Below are positions 52,682 through 61,248 of a stretch of 64,000 nucleotides of DNA, one piece after another. Source of the DNA: Candidatus Zixiibacteriota bacterium. Its GTDB lineage: Bacteria > Zixibacteria > MSB-5A5 > GN15 > JAAZOE01. The position numbers were made by a program, and so were the translations under genes. The stretch spans positions 1 to 64,000 of the forward strand of contig JAZGGI010000034.1 in the NCBI GenBank assembly GCA_036480375.1, in the 5' to 3' direction. The stretch's first letter is position 1, and the number at the start of each line of letters is the position of its first letter. Under the pieces are notes generated by a model. It made no database searches and was not told the origin of the DNA. It was given only the letters and a program-made list of their open reading frames with translations.

Positions 52682-53443
52682 ATGACTGAAAAAAAGAAAA
52701 TAACGGTGCATCTCAAAGTCTGGCGGCAAAAACGAAATGAACCTAAAGGCCGTTTCTCCAAATACACGGTCAAGGATGTTTCGCCCGACAGCTCTTTTCT
52801 GGAGATGCTTGATATACTCAATGAGGATTTGACCAAAAACGGCGAAGAACCGGTCGAATTTGACAGCGATTGCCGCGAAGGTATCTGCGGAACCTGCGGG
52901 CAGGTTATTAATGGTGTCGCCCACGGACCGCAAACGGCAATTGCCACCTGTCAGCTTCATATGCGCAAATTCAAAGACGGCGAAACCATAACGGTCGAAC
53001 CGTTCCGGGCTAAATCGTTTACTCAGATAAAAGACCTCGTTGTCGACCGGAGCGCCTTTGATCGCATCATCTCCAAAGGCGGCTATGTTTCGGCCAATGC
53101 CGGTTCGCCCCAGGATGCCAATGCCCTGCCAATCCCTAAAGACAAGGCAGAATTGGCGATGGATGCCGCCGCCTGCATCGGTTGCGGAGCCTGCGTCGCT
53201 TCCTGTCCCAATGCCTCGGCGTCGCTGTTTACCAGCGCCAAGATATCTCAGTTTGCCCTTTTGCCTCAGGGCCAGCCGGAAACGGTCATGCGCGTGCGGC
53301 AAATGGTGGCGCAAATGGACGGCGAAGGATTTGGCAATTGCAGTAATCATGGTGAATGCGAAGCGGTCTGCCCGAAAGAAATTTCAATCGGCAACATCGC
53401 TCGTATGCGTCGTGAATTCTTCAAAGCCGCCCTGGCCAGATAG
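52682..53443 (+). CDS. sdhB: succinate dehydrogenase/fumarate reductase iron-sulfur subunit
   Basis: This 253-residue subunit carries the electron chain. The [2Fe-2S] site is [11 protein letters not shown] with a later ATC, the [4Fe-4S] site is [16 protein letters not shown], and the [3Fe-4S] site is [13 protein letters not shown]. It links SdhA to the membrane anchor SdhC. AGGTG lies upstream of the ATG. It is the last gene of the operon. Confidence 0.93.
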   Translation: MTEKKKITVHLKVWRQKRNEPKGRFSKYTVKDVSPDSSFLEMLDILNEDLTKNGEEPVEFDSDCREGICGTCGQVINGVAHGPQTAIATCQLHMRKFKDGETITVEPFRAKSFTQIKDLVVDRSAFDRIISKGGYVSANAGSPQDANALPIPKDKAELAMDAAACIGCGACVASCPNASASLFTSAKISQFALLPQGQPETVMRVRQMVAQMDGEGFGNCSNHGECEAVCPKEISIGNIARMRREFFKAALAR

Positions 53444-53834
53444 TAAATCTATTATTAGTGTAGTGGCAGGCTCAACCGGGCTTGTCACTGCATTACAAAT
53501 ACCTAAATAGAGTTTAGGCGATTCCGCGAAAGTCTCAACATCTTTCACGCAATAATCAATTACAAATCGAAAATCCAGAGAGTTATCCACATATTTTGTC
53601 CCGATAATTCCTTGTAATCTTATATCTCCTTATTGATTACAACGAATTGGGTTCGTTTTGTCCTTTTTAAATATTGTGTTATAGTTCCAGATTTATTTCC
53701 CAAAGCCAAAACCCTGTTTATAGCTATTATTAAACAGATGCAACATGATTGCCGGAACATCTTCATAATTAATAGGAAATATTCGGAAATAGAGGACTAT
53801 TAATAGGATTATTGTTAGCCCTCCAAGCGGGAAC
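53444..53834. other. 390-bp AT-rich intergenic region
   Basis: There is no gene. A 10-bp hairpin with two G-T pairs (AGTGGCAGGC at 53462-53471 with GCTTGTCACT at 53480-53489) follows sdhB but has no T-run. A small hairpin, CCTAAA/TTTAGG, lies at 53502-53518. One DnaA-box-like TTATCCACA is at 53583. The right part runs into the IS3 remnant. Confidence 0.5.
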
Positions 53835-54157
53835 TCACCGTTCTCCCGTCTTGCAGAGGGGGAACAATGGGCCACCGGTCAACTGATCATTCTCCTGACG
53901 TAAACCGCCAACCTCATTGCTGTTTGCTTCACGGACGGTATCATCCTGAAGACGTCGCTTACCTGCTTCCAAAAAGTCCTTGCTCCAACGATAATAAAGA
54001 TTCGGGACTATTCCTTCATGGCAACATAGTCCGGATATGCTGACTTTTCCCTTAAGTCCTTCCAACACAATGCGAATCTTCTCCTCGGTGGAATACTTAC
54101 GCCTCGTCTTCCGCCTAATCTCACGAACAACTGATTCTGATGATACTTTCGGACTCA
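53835..54157 (-). pseudogene. IS3 orfA, truncated
   Basis: The frame gives RKYSTEEKIRIVLEGLKGKV, SISGLCCHEGIVPNLYYRW and SKDFLEAGKRRLQDDTVREA, then GGLRQENDQL. This is the helix-turn-helix and leucine-zipper part of IS3-family OrfA. The sequence after QENDQL is unrelated (GGPLFPLCKTGER), so the element was cut near 53880. The start at 54157 has AAGGAG upstream; the additional N-terminal codons in the longer frame are not typical of OrfA. Confidence 0.8.
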
Positions 54158-54316
54158 TAAATAACTCCTTCTTTTGATAGTTAATTATACCAAAAGCATC
54201 TCTTAATTCTAACAATAAATCAGTACGATTGGTTTTGACGGGAAACAGTACATTATGGTGGCGCGTCAAGTGTGCGTTGGTGAACAGCTGATGTTCCAAA
54301 AGCGGACGGTTCTAAA
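53835..54316 (-). mobile_element. remnant of an IS3-family insertion sequence
   Basis: The region contains a truncated orfA on the minus strand and, near its right end, CCAAAAGCGGACGGTTC, which could be an IS3-type terminal repeat. The orfB transposase with the DDE core is missing. The left boundary is not clear. Confidence 0.55.
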
Positions 54317-54436
54317 ATGGGTAACTTACTTAGCGGTATGTGTGACAATGTGTTATGGGATTGGCATATGATTTGCTTACACTTACGTGATGGATGAATT
54401 GCCTGAGCGAAAACGTATTGATTGAGGCTGATTCTG

Positions 54437-54562
54437 ATGGGCATGGACAGGGAAATCATACCGCCAATATCTCCCGATGGGGAAAAGTTGTTTTACAATT
54501 CAGACGGAGAGTTGTATTGGATCTCTGTAGCAATTATTGAAGCGCTAAGGTCCAAAAACTAA
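54437..54562 (+). pseudogene. C-terminal fragment of a PD40 beta-propeller protein
   Basis: A 41-codon frame reads IIPPISPDGEKLFYNSDG, then ELYWISVAIIEALRSK. This is the final blade and tail typical of WD40-like PD40 (TolB-like) proteins, where PxISPDGKxLFF is followed by DIYWVxxxIIExLK. The rest of the gene is gone, probably removed by the IS3-related rearrangement just to the left. Confidence 0.6.
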
Positions 54563-54622
54563 AAATGAAGTGACTGAATCATGTCAAACACGACCAGACT
54601 TTCAATAAGTTGAGGATTACCA

Positions 54623-56998
54623 ATGTTAAAAAATTATTTGAAAATCACCTTTAGGAAATTAATTCAGCAAAAAATGTATTCCATTATAACCATTTCGGGT
54701 TTGGCAGTTGGAATAGGTGTCTTTTTAATATTTTTTGCTTTTTACTCATGGAAAATGACCCCCGATTCCTTTCACAAAGATATTGATAAGATATACAATA
54801 TCGTCCAGGTACTAAATTCAGGGAGTGGAGAACGGCATACAGCATATATTCCTTTTCCCTTAGCATCATCGCTAAAGGATGATATTGCGGAAATTGAGGA
54901 TTTCACTCGGTTCTACGATCCGAGGAAACTAGTGGTCAACTATGAGAACAAGAGATTTTATGAGGATCAGGTTCTCTTTGTTGATCCCAATTTTCTATCA
55001 TTTTTTACTTTCAATATTGTTGAGGGTAACACGGAGACTTTGTTTTCTAATCCCCAGTCTGTTGTGATAAGTGAGACTATTGCGGAAAAATATTTTGGTG
55101 ATGAACCTGCTGTTGGAGAAGTATTAACTCTCAATAATGAAAAGGATCTTATTGTTACAGGAATATTCGAAGACCTGGAAAAGCAACAGTCAGCATCATC
55201 TTTGTATGGGAATATCATAGTTCCCATTAGTGTTGCACAAACCCTGTATGATTCACTTGATGATTGGGATATTAGTGCTTTAACCGGATTCATTCGACTG
55301 CAAAGTAACGCTGATCTGAAACAAGTTGAGAATAAGCTGGGATTATTACGTGCAAAATATTATGACAATTCCACCAACTCCCCACGGCTTATATATCTTT
55401 TCCCAACCAAAGGATTGGTAAACACGGCACCGCATATTGAAAGGTTTGCCAATTACTCTCCGACAACCGGAGCCACGATTATGCTGACTCTTGGATTCAT
55501 ACTCCTGTTGATTGGAATTTTCAATTATGTGAATCTATCTACAGCCCGTTATACTGAGCGCGTGAAAGAACTGGGAGTTCGTAAAGTTGTGGGAGCGGCT
55601 AGATCTCATCTGGTTAAACAATTCTTAGTGGAATCCGTGCTTACAGCTCTTATTGCATACCCTCTGATCATTATTATATACGATTTAGTTTATTCATTCT
55701 TAAGTTCATTAACTCCCCTCATGCCTCTGCTGTCATTTTGGGATAATGAGAGGTTAGTATTTGCATCCTTAGTAATAACACTTGGTTCGGGTTTAGTGGC
55801 AGGAATTTACCCGGCAATTTATCTTTCATCTTTTCGTCCGGTTCATATTTTCAAGGGTGGAATTAGTATGGGTAAAGGAAAGAGTAGAGTTAGAAAAGTA
55901 CTTGTTACTCTTCAGTTCTCTATTTCGGTAATACTGGTTGTACTTGCATTAACCATGCAGAAGCAATCAGAGTTCATCGCCAGTGTTGATTTGGGCTATA
56001 GCAGACAGGGCATGATCGCAGTTACTCTGGAAGATAAAACAAATGATTCTTACCCAATAATAAAAGAAAGACTTAGGAATGTTCCGGGTGTTCTAAATGT
56101 TAGCGCAGCAAGGTCTACACCTGGAAATTGGCAAAGAAAAGAAAATGTGATTCCCGAAGGTATTGACCCTGATAATGCATTAAATGTTTATTTCTATGGG
56201 GTTCATTATGATTTTTTTGAAACCATGGAAATGCAAATTACAGCGGGAAGATCATTTCAAAACGATTATCAGGAAGATATTAGTGTAATCATTAATCAAT
56301 TGTTCGCAGATCGTCTTGATTGGGAATCCCCGATTGGAAAAACTATAAAAATTGGTGAAGAAACATACAACATTGTAGGTGTTGTAAATGATTGTTTGTT
56401 CGACAACACATTTTGGCCTATGAAACCCACTGTTTTCTTCTTTGAAAAGGACAATCTGAACAATATGCTGATAAAAGCCGAAGATGAAAATAGGGCCGCA
56501 GCAATTATTGATTATGTTAGAACCCTCTGGGCCGAGCTTTCACCAAATGTCCCGTACAACCATGTTTATTTGGATGAGTATTTCATTCGTGTGAATGGTG
56601 ATGCTTTTCTTTTACCAAAAATCCTGGGTATGCTTGGTCTGCTAGCTGTTTTATATTCGAGCTTAGGTCTGTTAGCTCTTTCTTCTTATGCTGTAAGACT
56701 TAGAAGGAAAGAAATTGGCATCCGCAAAGTTTTAGGTGCTTCCTCCCCTGTCATAATTACAATGCTTTCAAAGGACTTTTTGAAACTTGTTATGTTGGCA
56801 AATATTATTGCGTTGCCGATCGCCTATATAGCATCACGCAGATTTCTTGATTTTGCATTCTCAATTTATATCCCGGCTGAAGCCAGCATATTGGTATTTG
56901 CAACATTAATAACATTATTCATTGCGTTAATAACAACAGCTTCACAAACACTAAAAGCATCTCAGACTAATCCTGTAGAATCCTTGCGAACTGAATAG
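54623..56998 (+). CDS. FtsX/MacB-type ABC transporter permease
   Basis: This 791-residue protein has two MacB-like halves. An N-terminal helix (TISGLAVGIGVFLIFFAFYS) is followed by a large periplasmic MacB_PCD domain with DIAEIEDFTRFYD and VISETIAEKYFG. Then come three helices of an FtsX domain (NYVNLSTARYTERVKELGVR, KVVGAARSHLVKQFLVES). A second periplasmic domain and a second FtsX domain end the chain (RRKEIGIRKVLGASSPVI, SLRTE). Such permeases work with a MacB-type ATPase in efflux, lipoprotein release or signalling, and are common in tandem in Bacteroidota-like genomes. No ATPase gene is next to it, so the partner is elsewhere. The leader carries no clear promoter. Confidence 0.88.
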   Translation: MLKNYLKITFRKLIQQKMYSIITISGLAVGIGVFLIFFAFYSWKMTPDSFHKDIDKIYNIVQVLNSGSGERHTAYIPFPLASSLKDDIAEIEDFTRFYDPRKLVVNYENKRFYEDQVLFVDPNFLSFFTFNIVEGNTETLFSNPQSVVISETIAEKYFGDEPAVGEVLTLNNEKDLIVTGIFEDLEKQQSASSLYGNIIVPISVAQTLYDSLDDWDISALTGFIRLQSNADLKQVENKLGLLRAKYYDNSTNSPRLIYLFPTKGLVNTAPHIERFANYSPTTGATIMLTLGFILLLIGIFNYVNLSTARYTERVKELGVRKVVGAARSHLVKQFLVESVLTALIAYPLIIIIYDLVYSFLSSLTPLMPLLSFWDNERLVFASLVITLGSGLVAGIYPAIYLSSFRPVHIFKGGISMGKGKSRVRKVLVTLQFSISVILVVLALTMQKQSEFIASVDLGYSRQGMIAVTLEDKTNDSYPIIKERLRNVPGVLNVSAARSTPGNWQRKENVIPEGIDPDNALNVYFYGVHYDFFETMEMQITAGRSFQNDYQEDISVIINQLFADRLDWESPIGKTIKIGEETYNIVGVVNDCLFDNTFWPMKPTVFFFEKDNLNNMLIKAEDENRAAAIIDYVRTLWAELSPNVPYNHVYLDEYFIRVNGDAFLLPKILGMLGLLAVLYSSLGLLALSSYAVRLRRKEIGIRKVLGASSPVIITMLSKDFLKLVMLANIIALPIAYIASRRFLDFAFSIYIPAEASILVFATLITLFIALITTASQTLKASQTNPVESLRTE

Positions 56999-57247
56999 TG
57001 AGCAGATATGATGTACTGCAATACGGGATTTGTATTCGGCCGGGGCCGGATGCCTTCATGAGGCTATTCCCGCCCCCTGAGCAAAACTTAATCCATCATA
57101 ATCATTTGATGAGGAAAATTCCTGCGGAACCCAGGACAAGTATGGCTGAATGTCCCATTCCAAATCCTCTGGCTGTCCACCAGGATCAAGTCGTATATTA
57201 AATCATAGAATTATCAATTCCCGACACGCTCTAATATTTAAATACCT

Positions 57248-59404
57248 TTATCGCATATGAGCGGGCTGTGCCGCATCAGTTTTATTTAAGATGTTCAGAA
57301 CGCGTTTGGTTCTATTAACTCTATCAAAATCGCTTAGACCTAAGCTTGATTGACTGCCTGGTGATTTTTCTCTCAACCAATTGATTATATAGGTAAATGC
57401 CTCCTGCATATTCGTCTGTTCAAATGCCAGAGGAGTAAATAGAAAAGCCGACGACCTGAAGTATCCTTTATCCTGTCTTACAGCCGTTGCCATTCCATGA
57501 AACGGCGAGGTATCCCCATCCTTTGAAACGTTGGTATATATCGCTTCCGCTGATGAGCTAATCTCAGCCCCTCCAACTTCCGGTAATCCGTACATTAAAT
57601 GCTCTGGGCTAAATATCCATCTTCCATATCGTGCATCTAATAAATCGAAATCTATTGTAACATCAGGTAATGAGGGTATTTGAGATTGCCCTCCAATACA
57701 TTCTTCGAGAAATATTGGATTCATTATATTCTCCGGTGTGACGACACCCCAGAGCCATCCTTCAGATTTTACACTACTAACCCCAAAGTAATATTCAAAC
57801 CATGGCGACATTTGAGATACTTGGCCCTCTTCCCCCTCCGGTAAATTACCCATATTTCTTGACATAAGTAGAACCGGTATTCCCGCTTCCAACGCCAGCA
57901 TCGTTGGTTCAAGAAATTCTATTTTATCATAATCCTGTACCCCATACCCGTCATCACAGTATAGAATCAATGACTTATAAGATAACACCTTGGTCATAGA
58001 AGGTATTCTTGGAGTGACAATATCACGAATAGCAGGACTTTTAAAATGAGTATTAAAATAATAATCAGATGCGGTATCGAATTCATTAATTCCTGCTCCA
58101 TGAATCAGACTGTTTAATCCAGCCTTAACTGTATCCAAACTCTTTGGGTGGTACCTCCCGTCGGTTATCATATACCCCGTTTCATCCAATACCGCGATTT
58201 CATTTTCATATTTGGGTTCAAAGACATAAATCGCGACTGCCATAGGAATCGTGTCAATCATGTGTTGATCGTCTCTTGCCCTGATCCAGAATATAAATCG
58301 GTATCCAAATGTAGTATCTGATTCAATCTCTGAAAATACATCATAGATAATCTCACTTGTATCTCTCACCCAAACATCAGTAGTATCAAATGCGAAGTTA
58401 TCCCCCTTTGAGCGTTTAATCGGCTGATTTATACCATTTACGGGATCCTGTAATTCCGATAAATTTACTGTCGGGAATATATAATTGCCTTCCGTTACAG
58501 TATATATTGGAGGAGGAACATTAGTTTCATAAGGTCCATATAAACGCCATTCGAATTCCATATTGGGATTATTTGCTCCCCAATCAAGCGAATCGGAACC
58601 GAACCACATAAAATAGATACCAGGCAATTGTGATTCCGGTCCTGGAGAATTGATATATTTAATCCAACCATACAAAAATGTCTGCGGCGCGTGATTCTCA
58701 TCAAGAATATAGACGAAAATCATTTCGGACCAGCCTTGGTTGCCGGAGCTATCAACGGCAACCGCCTGGATATTATGCCGACTGCCCGGCGTAACACCAC
58801 CGGCATCCCAAAAGCTCTCCCATGGAGCGATTGAATCATTTGAGTTTATTACTCCATCAAGATAGAAGATTACTTCAGCCACCTCAAAATTATCCCAGGC
58901 GTCTGCCTTTATTGTCACTGAATCGGTAACCGAACCTTCATCATAAGGATAGGTAATAACCGCCGTTGGATTGACATTATCAATTTCGGCACAGGTAGTA
59001 AAACTCCAGGTGGGAGAACTGACCTCATGATCGTGATTGTCTTTGGCAACCACACCCCAGAAATAAGTGGTTAAATATTCCAGAGAATCCGGAGTATAAT
59101 TCGTCGATGTAATATTGCTATCTATATGCGGCGGAATGCTATCCAAGCCTAAATATATATCACAGACCAGACTATCCCCGTCCGGATCAGTGCACGTCCA
59201 TTTCAATTGCGGAATAAGCGATTGATCAATCGCGCCGTCAGCCGGAGATCCTCCGGATGAATCTATTTCAGGTATTACCGGAGGCCGATTTACAGGCGGA
59301 ACACTTTCCGGATCAGCAGATTTACTGCACTGCAATAGATTGATTAATGCGAGTGCGGAAATTAACACAACATACTTTAAACTTGAATGAAAATACTTAG
59401 ACAT
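57248..59404 (-). CDS. putative lipoprotein with fibronectin/Ig-like domains
   Basis: This 718-residue exported protein has a signal peptide ending at INLLQC26. The lipobox has an unusual Q before the cysteine, so lipidation is likely but not certain. Residues about 40-135 form a fibronectin III-like domain (PQLKWTCTDPDGDSLVCDIY, YFWGVVAKDNHDHEVSSPTW). About 145-230 is a bacterial Ig-like domain (ADAWDNFEVAEVIFYLDG). The C-terminal 450 residues contain an amidotransferase-like section (SYKSLILYCDDGYGVQDYDK) seen in cell-surface proteins of this kind. I cannot assign a function. Confidence 0.7.
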   Translation of the reverse strand: MSKYFHSSLKYVVLISALALINLLQCSKSADPESVPPVNRPPVIPEIDSSGGSPADGAIDQSLIPQLKWTCTDPDGDSLVCDIYLGLDSIPPHIDSNITSTNYTPDSLEYLTTYFWGVVAKDNHDHEVSSPTWSFTTCAEIDNVNPTAVITYPYDEGSVTDSVTIKADAWDNFEVAEVIFYLDGVINSNDSIAPWESFWDAGGVTPGSRHNIQAVAVDSSGNQGWSEMIFVYILDENHAPQTFLYGWIKYINSPGPESQLPGIYFMWFGSDSLDWGANNPNMEFEWRLYGPYETNVPPPIYTVTEGNYIFPTVNLSELQDPVNGINQPIKRSKGDNFAFDTTDVWVRDTSEIIYDVFSEIESDTTFGYRFIFWIRARDDQHMIDTIPMAVAIYVFEPKYENEIAVLDETGYMITDGRYHPKSLDTVKAGLNSLIHGAGINEFDTASDYYFNTHFKSPAIRDIVTPRIPSMTKVLSYKSLILYCDDGYGVQDYDKIEFLEPTMLALEAGIPVLLMSRNMGNLPEGEEGQVSQMSPWFEYYFGVSSVKSEGWLWGVVTPENIMNPIFLEECIGGQSQIPSLPDVTIDFDLLDARYGRWIFSPEHLMYGLPEVGGAEISSSAEAIYTNVSKDGDTSPFHGMATAVRQDKGYFRSSAFLFTPLAFEQTNMQEAFTYIINWLREKSPGSQSSLGLSDFDRVNRTKRVLNILNKTDAAQPAHMR

Positions 59405-59709
59405 AATAGATAATCCCCAATTTATATTTTTCTAATCTTTTATAATATAGAGAATAATCTCTCCATTTTCAAGCATTATTTATCCAACCGGTGACCCGTC
59501 TTACGGCGTCAGCCGGTTGATTAGTTTCCACATGGAGCAGACGCAAATTCCCAACAAATTCCCCGCTATTTCTGATATCGTCTGCCTTTAGTGACATGAA
59601 AGATTTCTATAAAAGTAACAATTGCCGGGTAGCAGCGCGATTTCCGCGCCCGCGCGGATATATTAACTATATTTTTTTGCGGGCGTGGAAACTGTAAAGT
59701 ATCAGGAGA
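59405..59709. other. 305-bp intergenic region with two inverted repeats
   Basis: There is no gene. CAACCGG and CCGGTTG, with TGAC/GTCA inside, form a hairpin at 59485-59519. A second, stronger inverted repeat lies at 59641-59691 directly left of the IS481 element. No T-tract makes either a clear terminator. Confidence 0.5.
59641..59691. repeat. 13-bp inverted repeat with AT-rich 25-nt spacer
   Basis: TTTCCGCGCCCGC (59641-59653) and GCGGGCGTGGAAA (59679-59691) match in 12 of 13 positions. The spacer is AT-rich (GATATATTAACTATAT). It is GC-rich against an AT-rich background and ends 18 bp before the IS481 end. Confidence 0.6.
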
Positions 59710-59743
59710 TGTTTAACAGTTTGTATCATGACATGCGTTACAG
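59710..59743 (+). repeat. IS481 left terminal inverted repeat
   Basis: It begins TGTTTAACA and contains GTATCATGACAT. It is the inverted partner of 60935-60968. Confidence 0.75.
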
Positions 59744-59779
59744 ATTTGGTTATTCTCTTTTCTATAAGGAGGAGAGAAG

Positions 59780-60848
59780 ATGCCTTGGAGAACGACAAGT
59801 GTTATGGATGAGCGGATCAAATTCGTGATTGAAGCATCTAAAGATGAATCTACGATGAGCCAATTGTGCCGTGATTTTGGAATCAGCCGTCCGACTGGTT
59901 ATCGTTGGTTGTCTCGATATCGAGAATTCGGTAGCGTTTTATCTTTGTTTGATCGTTCCCGTCGTCCTCATCATAGTCCGACTCGTACCAGTCAGAAGAT
60001 TGAGGGCCACGTTTTGGTATTGCGTCGGTGGTATGGTTGGGGTGCGAGGAAGTTGCGGGAGTTGTTATTGCGTGAGGGAATCGAAGTTAAGGTTTCCACC
60101 ATCAACCGGATATTGAAACGTAACGGTTTAATTGAGCAGAAGAAGCGCTGTTATTCGGCCACCGGTCGATTTGAGCGATCCAATCCGAACGAGTTATGGC
60201 AGATGGATTTCAAGGGTGAATTCACGATGTCTCAGGGTAAATGTTTTCCCTTAACGCTGGTTGACGATCATAGTCGTTTTGCTCTTGGGGTCTTTGCTCT
60301 GCCCAGCATTCATGGCGACGGGTGTGCAACGCTCGTTGCAGCGTTCATTTGGCTCCTATGGTCTCCCAGAGGCGATACTTATGGACCACGGTTCTCCTTG
60401 GTGGAGTACGACTAATGCCTACGGATTGACGACTTTGTCGGTTTGGCTGATTAAACATGGGATTCGCCTTCTGATGAGCGGTCTTCGGCATCCCCAGACG
60501 CAGGGCAAGGTTGAGCGCTTTCACCGGACGCTCAAGGATGATGTTTTGCACCATGGACGTCCCGAGACACTTACCGGCTGGCAATCTGCTTTTGATCGAT
60601 TCCGTAACCGGTATAATCATATCCGACCGCATGAGAGTCTGGATATGGCCGTGCCGGCTGATCGATATATGGCTAGTTCTCGTCGTTATCAACCACGCCC
60701 TCCCGAGTGGCATTACCCCGAGGGAGCGAACTTGAAAAAATTGAGTTCACATGGTTGCCTGCCTTATGGCGGACGCTATTACTTTGTCTGTGAGGCTTTG
60801 AAATGTGAGTGGGTGCGTAAGAAACTCTGCCCGGTCGGCTCCTTATAA
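59780..60848 (+). pseudogene. IS481-family transposase, frameshifted
   Basis: The first frame (from the ATG at 59780, behind AAGGAGGAGAG) carries two helix-turn-helix regions (TMSQLCRDFGISRPTGYRWL, KVSTINRILKRNGLI). It also carries the first catalytic aspartates, WQMDFKGEF and LVDDHSRFALGVFALP. A second frame, one base out of phase, continues with VQRSLQRSFGSYGLPEAILM, then DHGSPWWS and HPQTQGKVERFHRTL, which contains the DDE glutamate, to the stop at 60848. The switch lies at about 60310-60335. IS481 elements normally have one uninterrupted frame, so this copy is probably dead unless frameshifting occurs. Confidence 0.85.
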
Positions 60849-60934
60849 GCTACCGCCATATGTATATCAGGGAAATTAACCTTGACACAAAGACAACTAA
60901 ACCATTGGTTACACCTGTGTCTAAAATGACACAC

Positions 60935-60968
60935 CTGTAAAGGATGTCATGATACAATGTGTAACACA
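60935..60968 (-). repeat. IS481 right terminal inverted repeat
   Basis: Read on the minus strand it begins TGTGTTACA and contains the same GTATCATGACAT core as the left end. Confidence 0.75.
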
Positions 60969-61248
60969 TGTCATGGTACCGTACATCGCGACGAGCGCTA
61001 CGGGAAAATAGATTTTTACCAATTCCTCACTGGCAACCATTTCTGTGCGGGATGTGAAAAATACCTGGTTGGGGTGATCAGGTGTTTTGATCATTTAAAA
61101 TCCTTCAATGTCAATGGTACATACTTATTATTGATAATAATTCGATGAGTAATTTCCATCCACTAAAACCTTTTGGCACTGCCTCTGGACATCCGTCATG
61201 CACAAAAATATTAATTTAGGTTCAGCCTATCAATCCGGGCTCTCATAA
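60969..61248. other. 280-bp region right of the IS element
   Basis: I see no supported gene. A 63-codon plus-strand frame with two CxxC pairs (CNTCHGT, CAGCEKYL) begins inside the IS end, so it is probably chance or the tail of an interrupted gene. The right part belongs to the 3' side of the S9 peptidase gene. Confidence 0.4.

Larger units (their letters stand above)
59710..60968 (+). mobile_element. IS481-family insertion sequence
   Basis: The element is about 1.26 kb. Its left end (59710-59743) and right end (60935-60968) are inverted repeats matching at 28 of 34 positions, including the shared core TTGTATCATGACAT. They enclose an IS481-type transposase gene with one frameshift. I saw no clear target duplication, so the outer limits could be off by a few bases. 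Confidence 0.8.

Noticed and set aside
53583-53591. DnaA-box match TTATCCACA as part of an origin
   Set aside because: I noticed only one box, and no dnaA, dnaN or gidA gene is near. One match in 64 kb is compatible with chance.
56998-57201. 67-codon frame after the MacB-type permease
   Set aside because: It starts at the permease stop without a ribosome site, and its sequence shows no recognisable pattern. The 250-bp gap is better left as non-coding.
60957-61148. 63-codon frame with two CxxC pairs to the right of the IS481 element
   Set aside because: It begins inside the IS terminal repeat and has no ribosome site. The cysteine spacing is suggestive, but the start is artificial.
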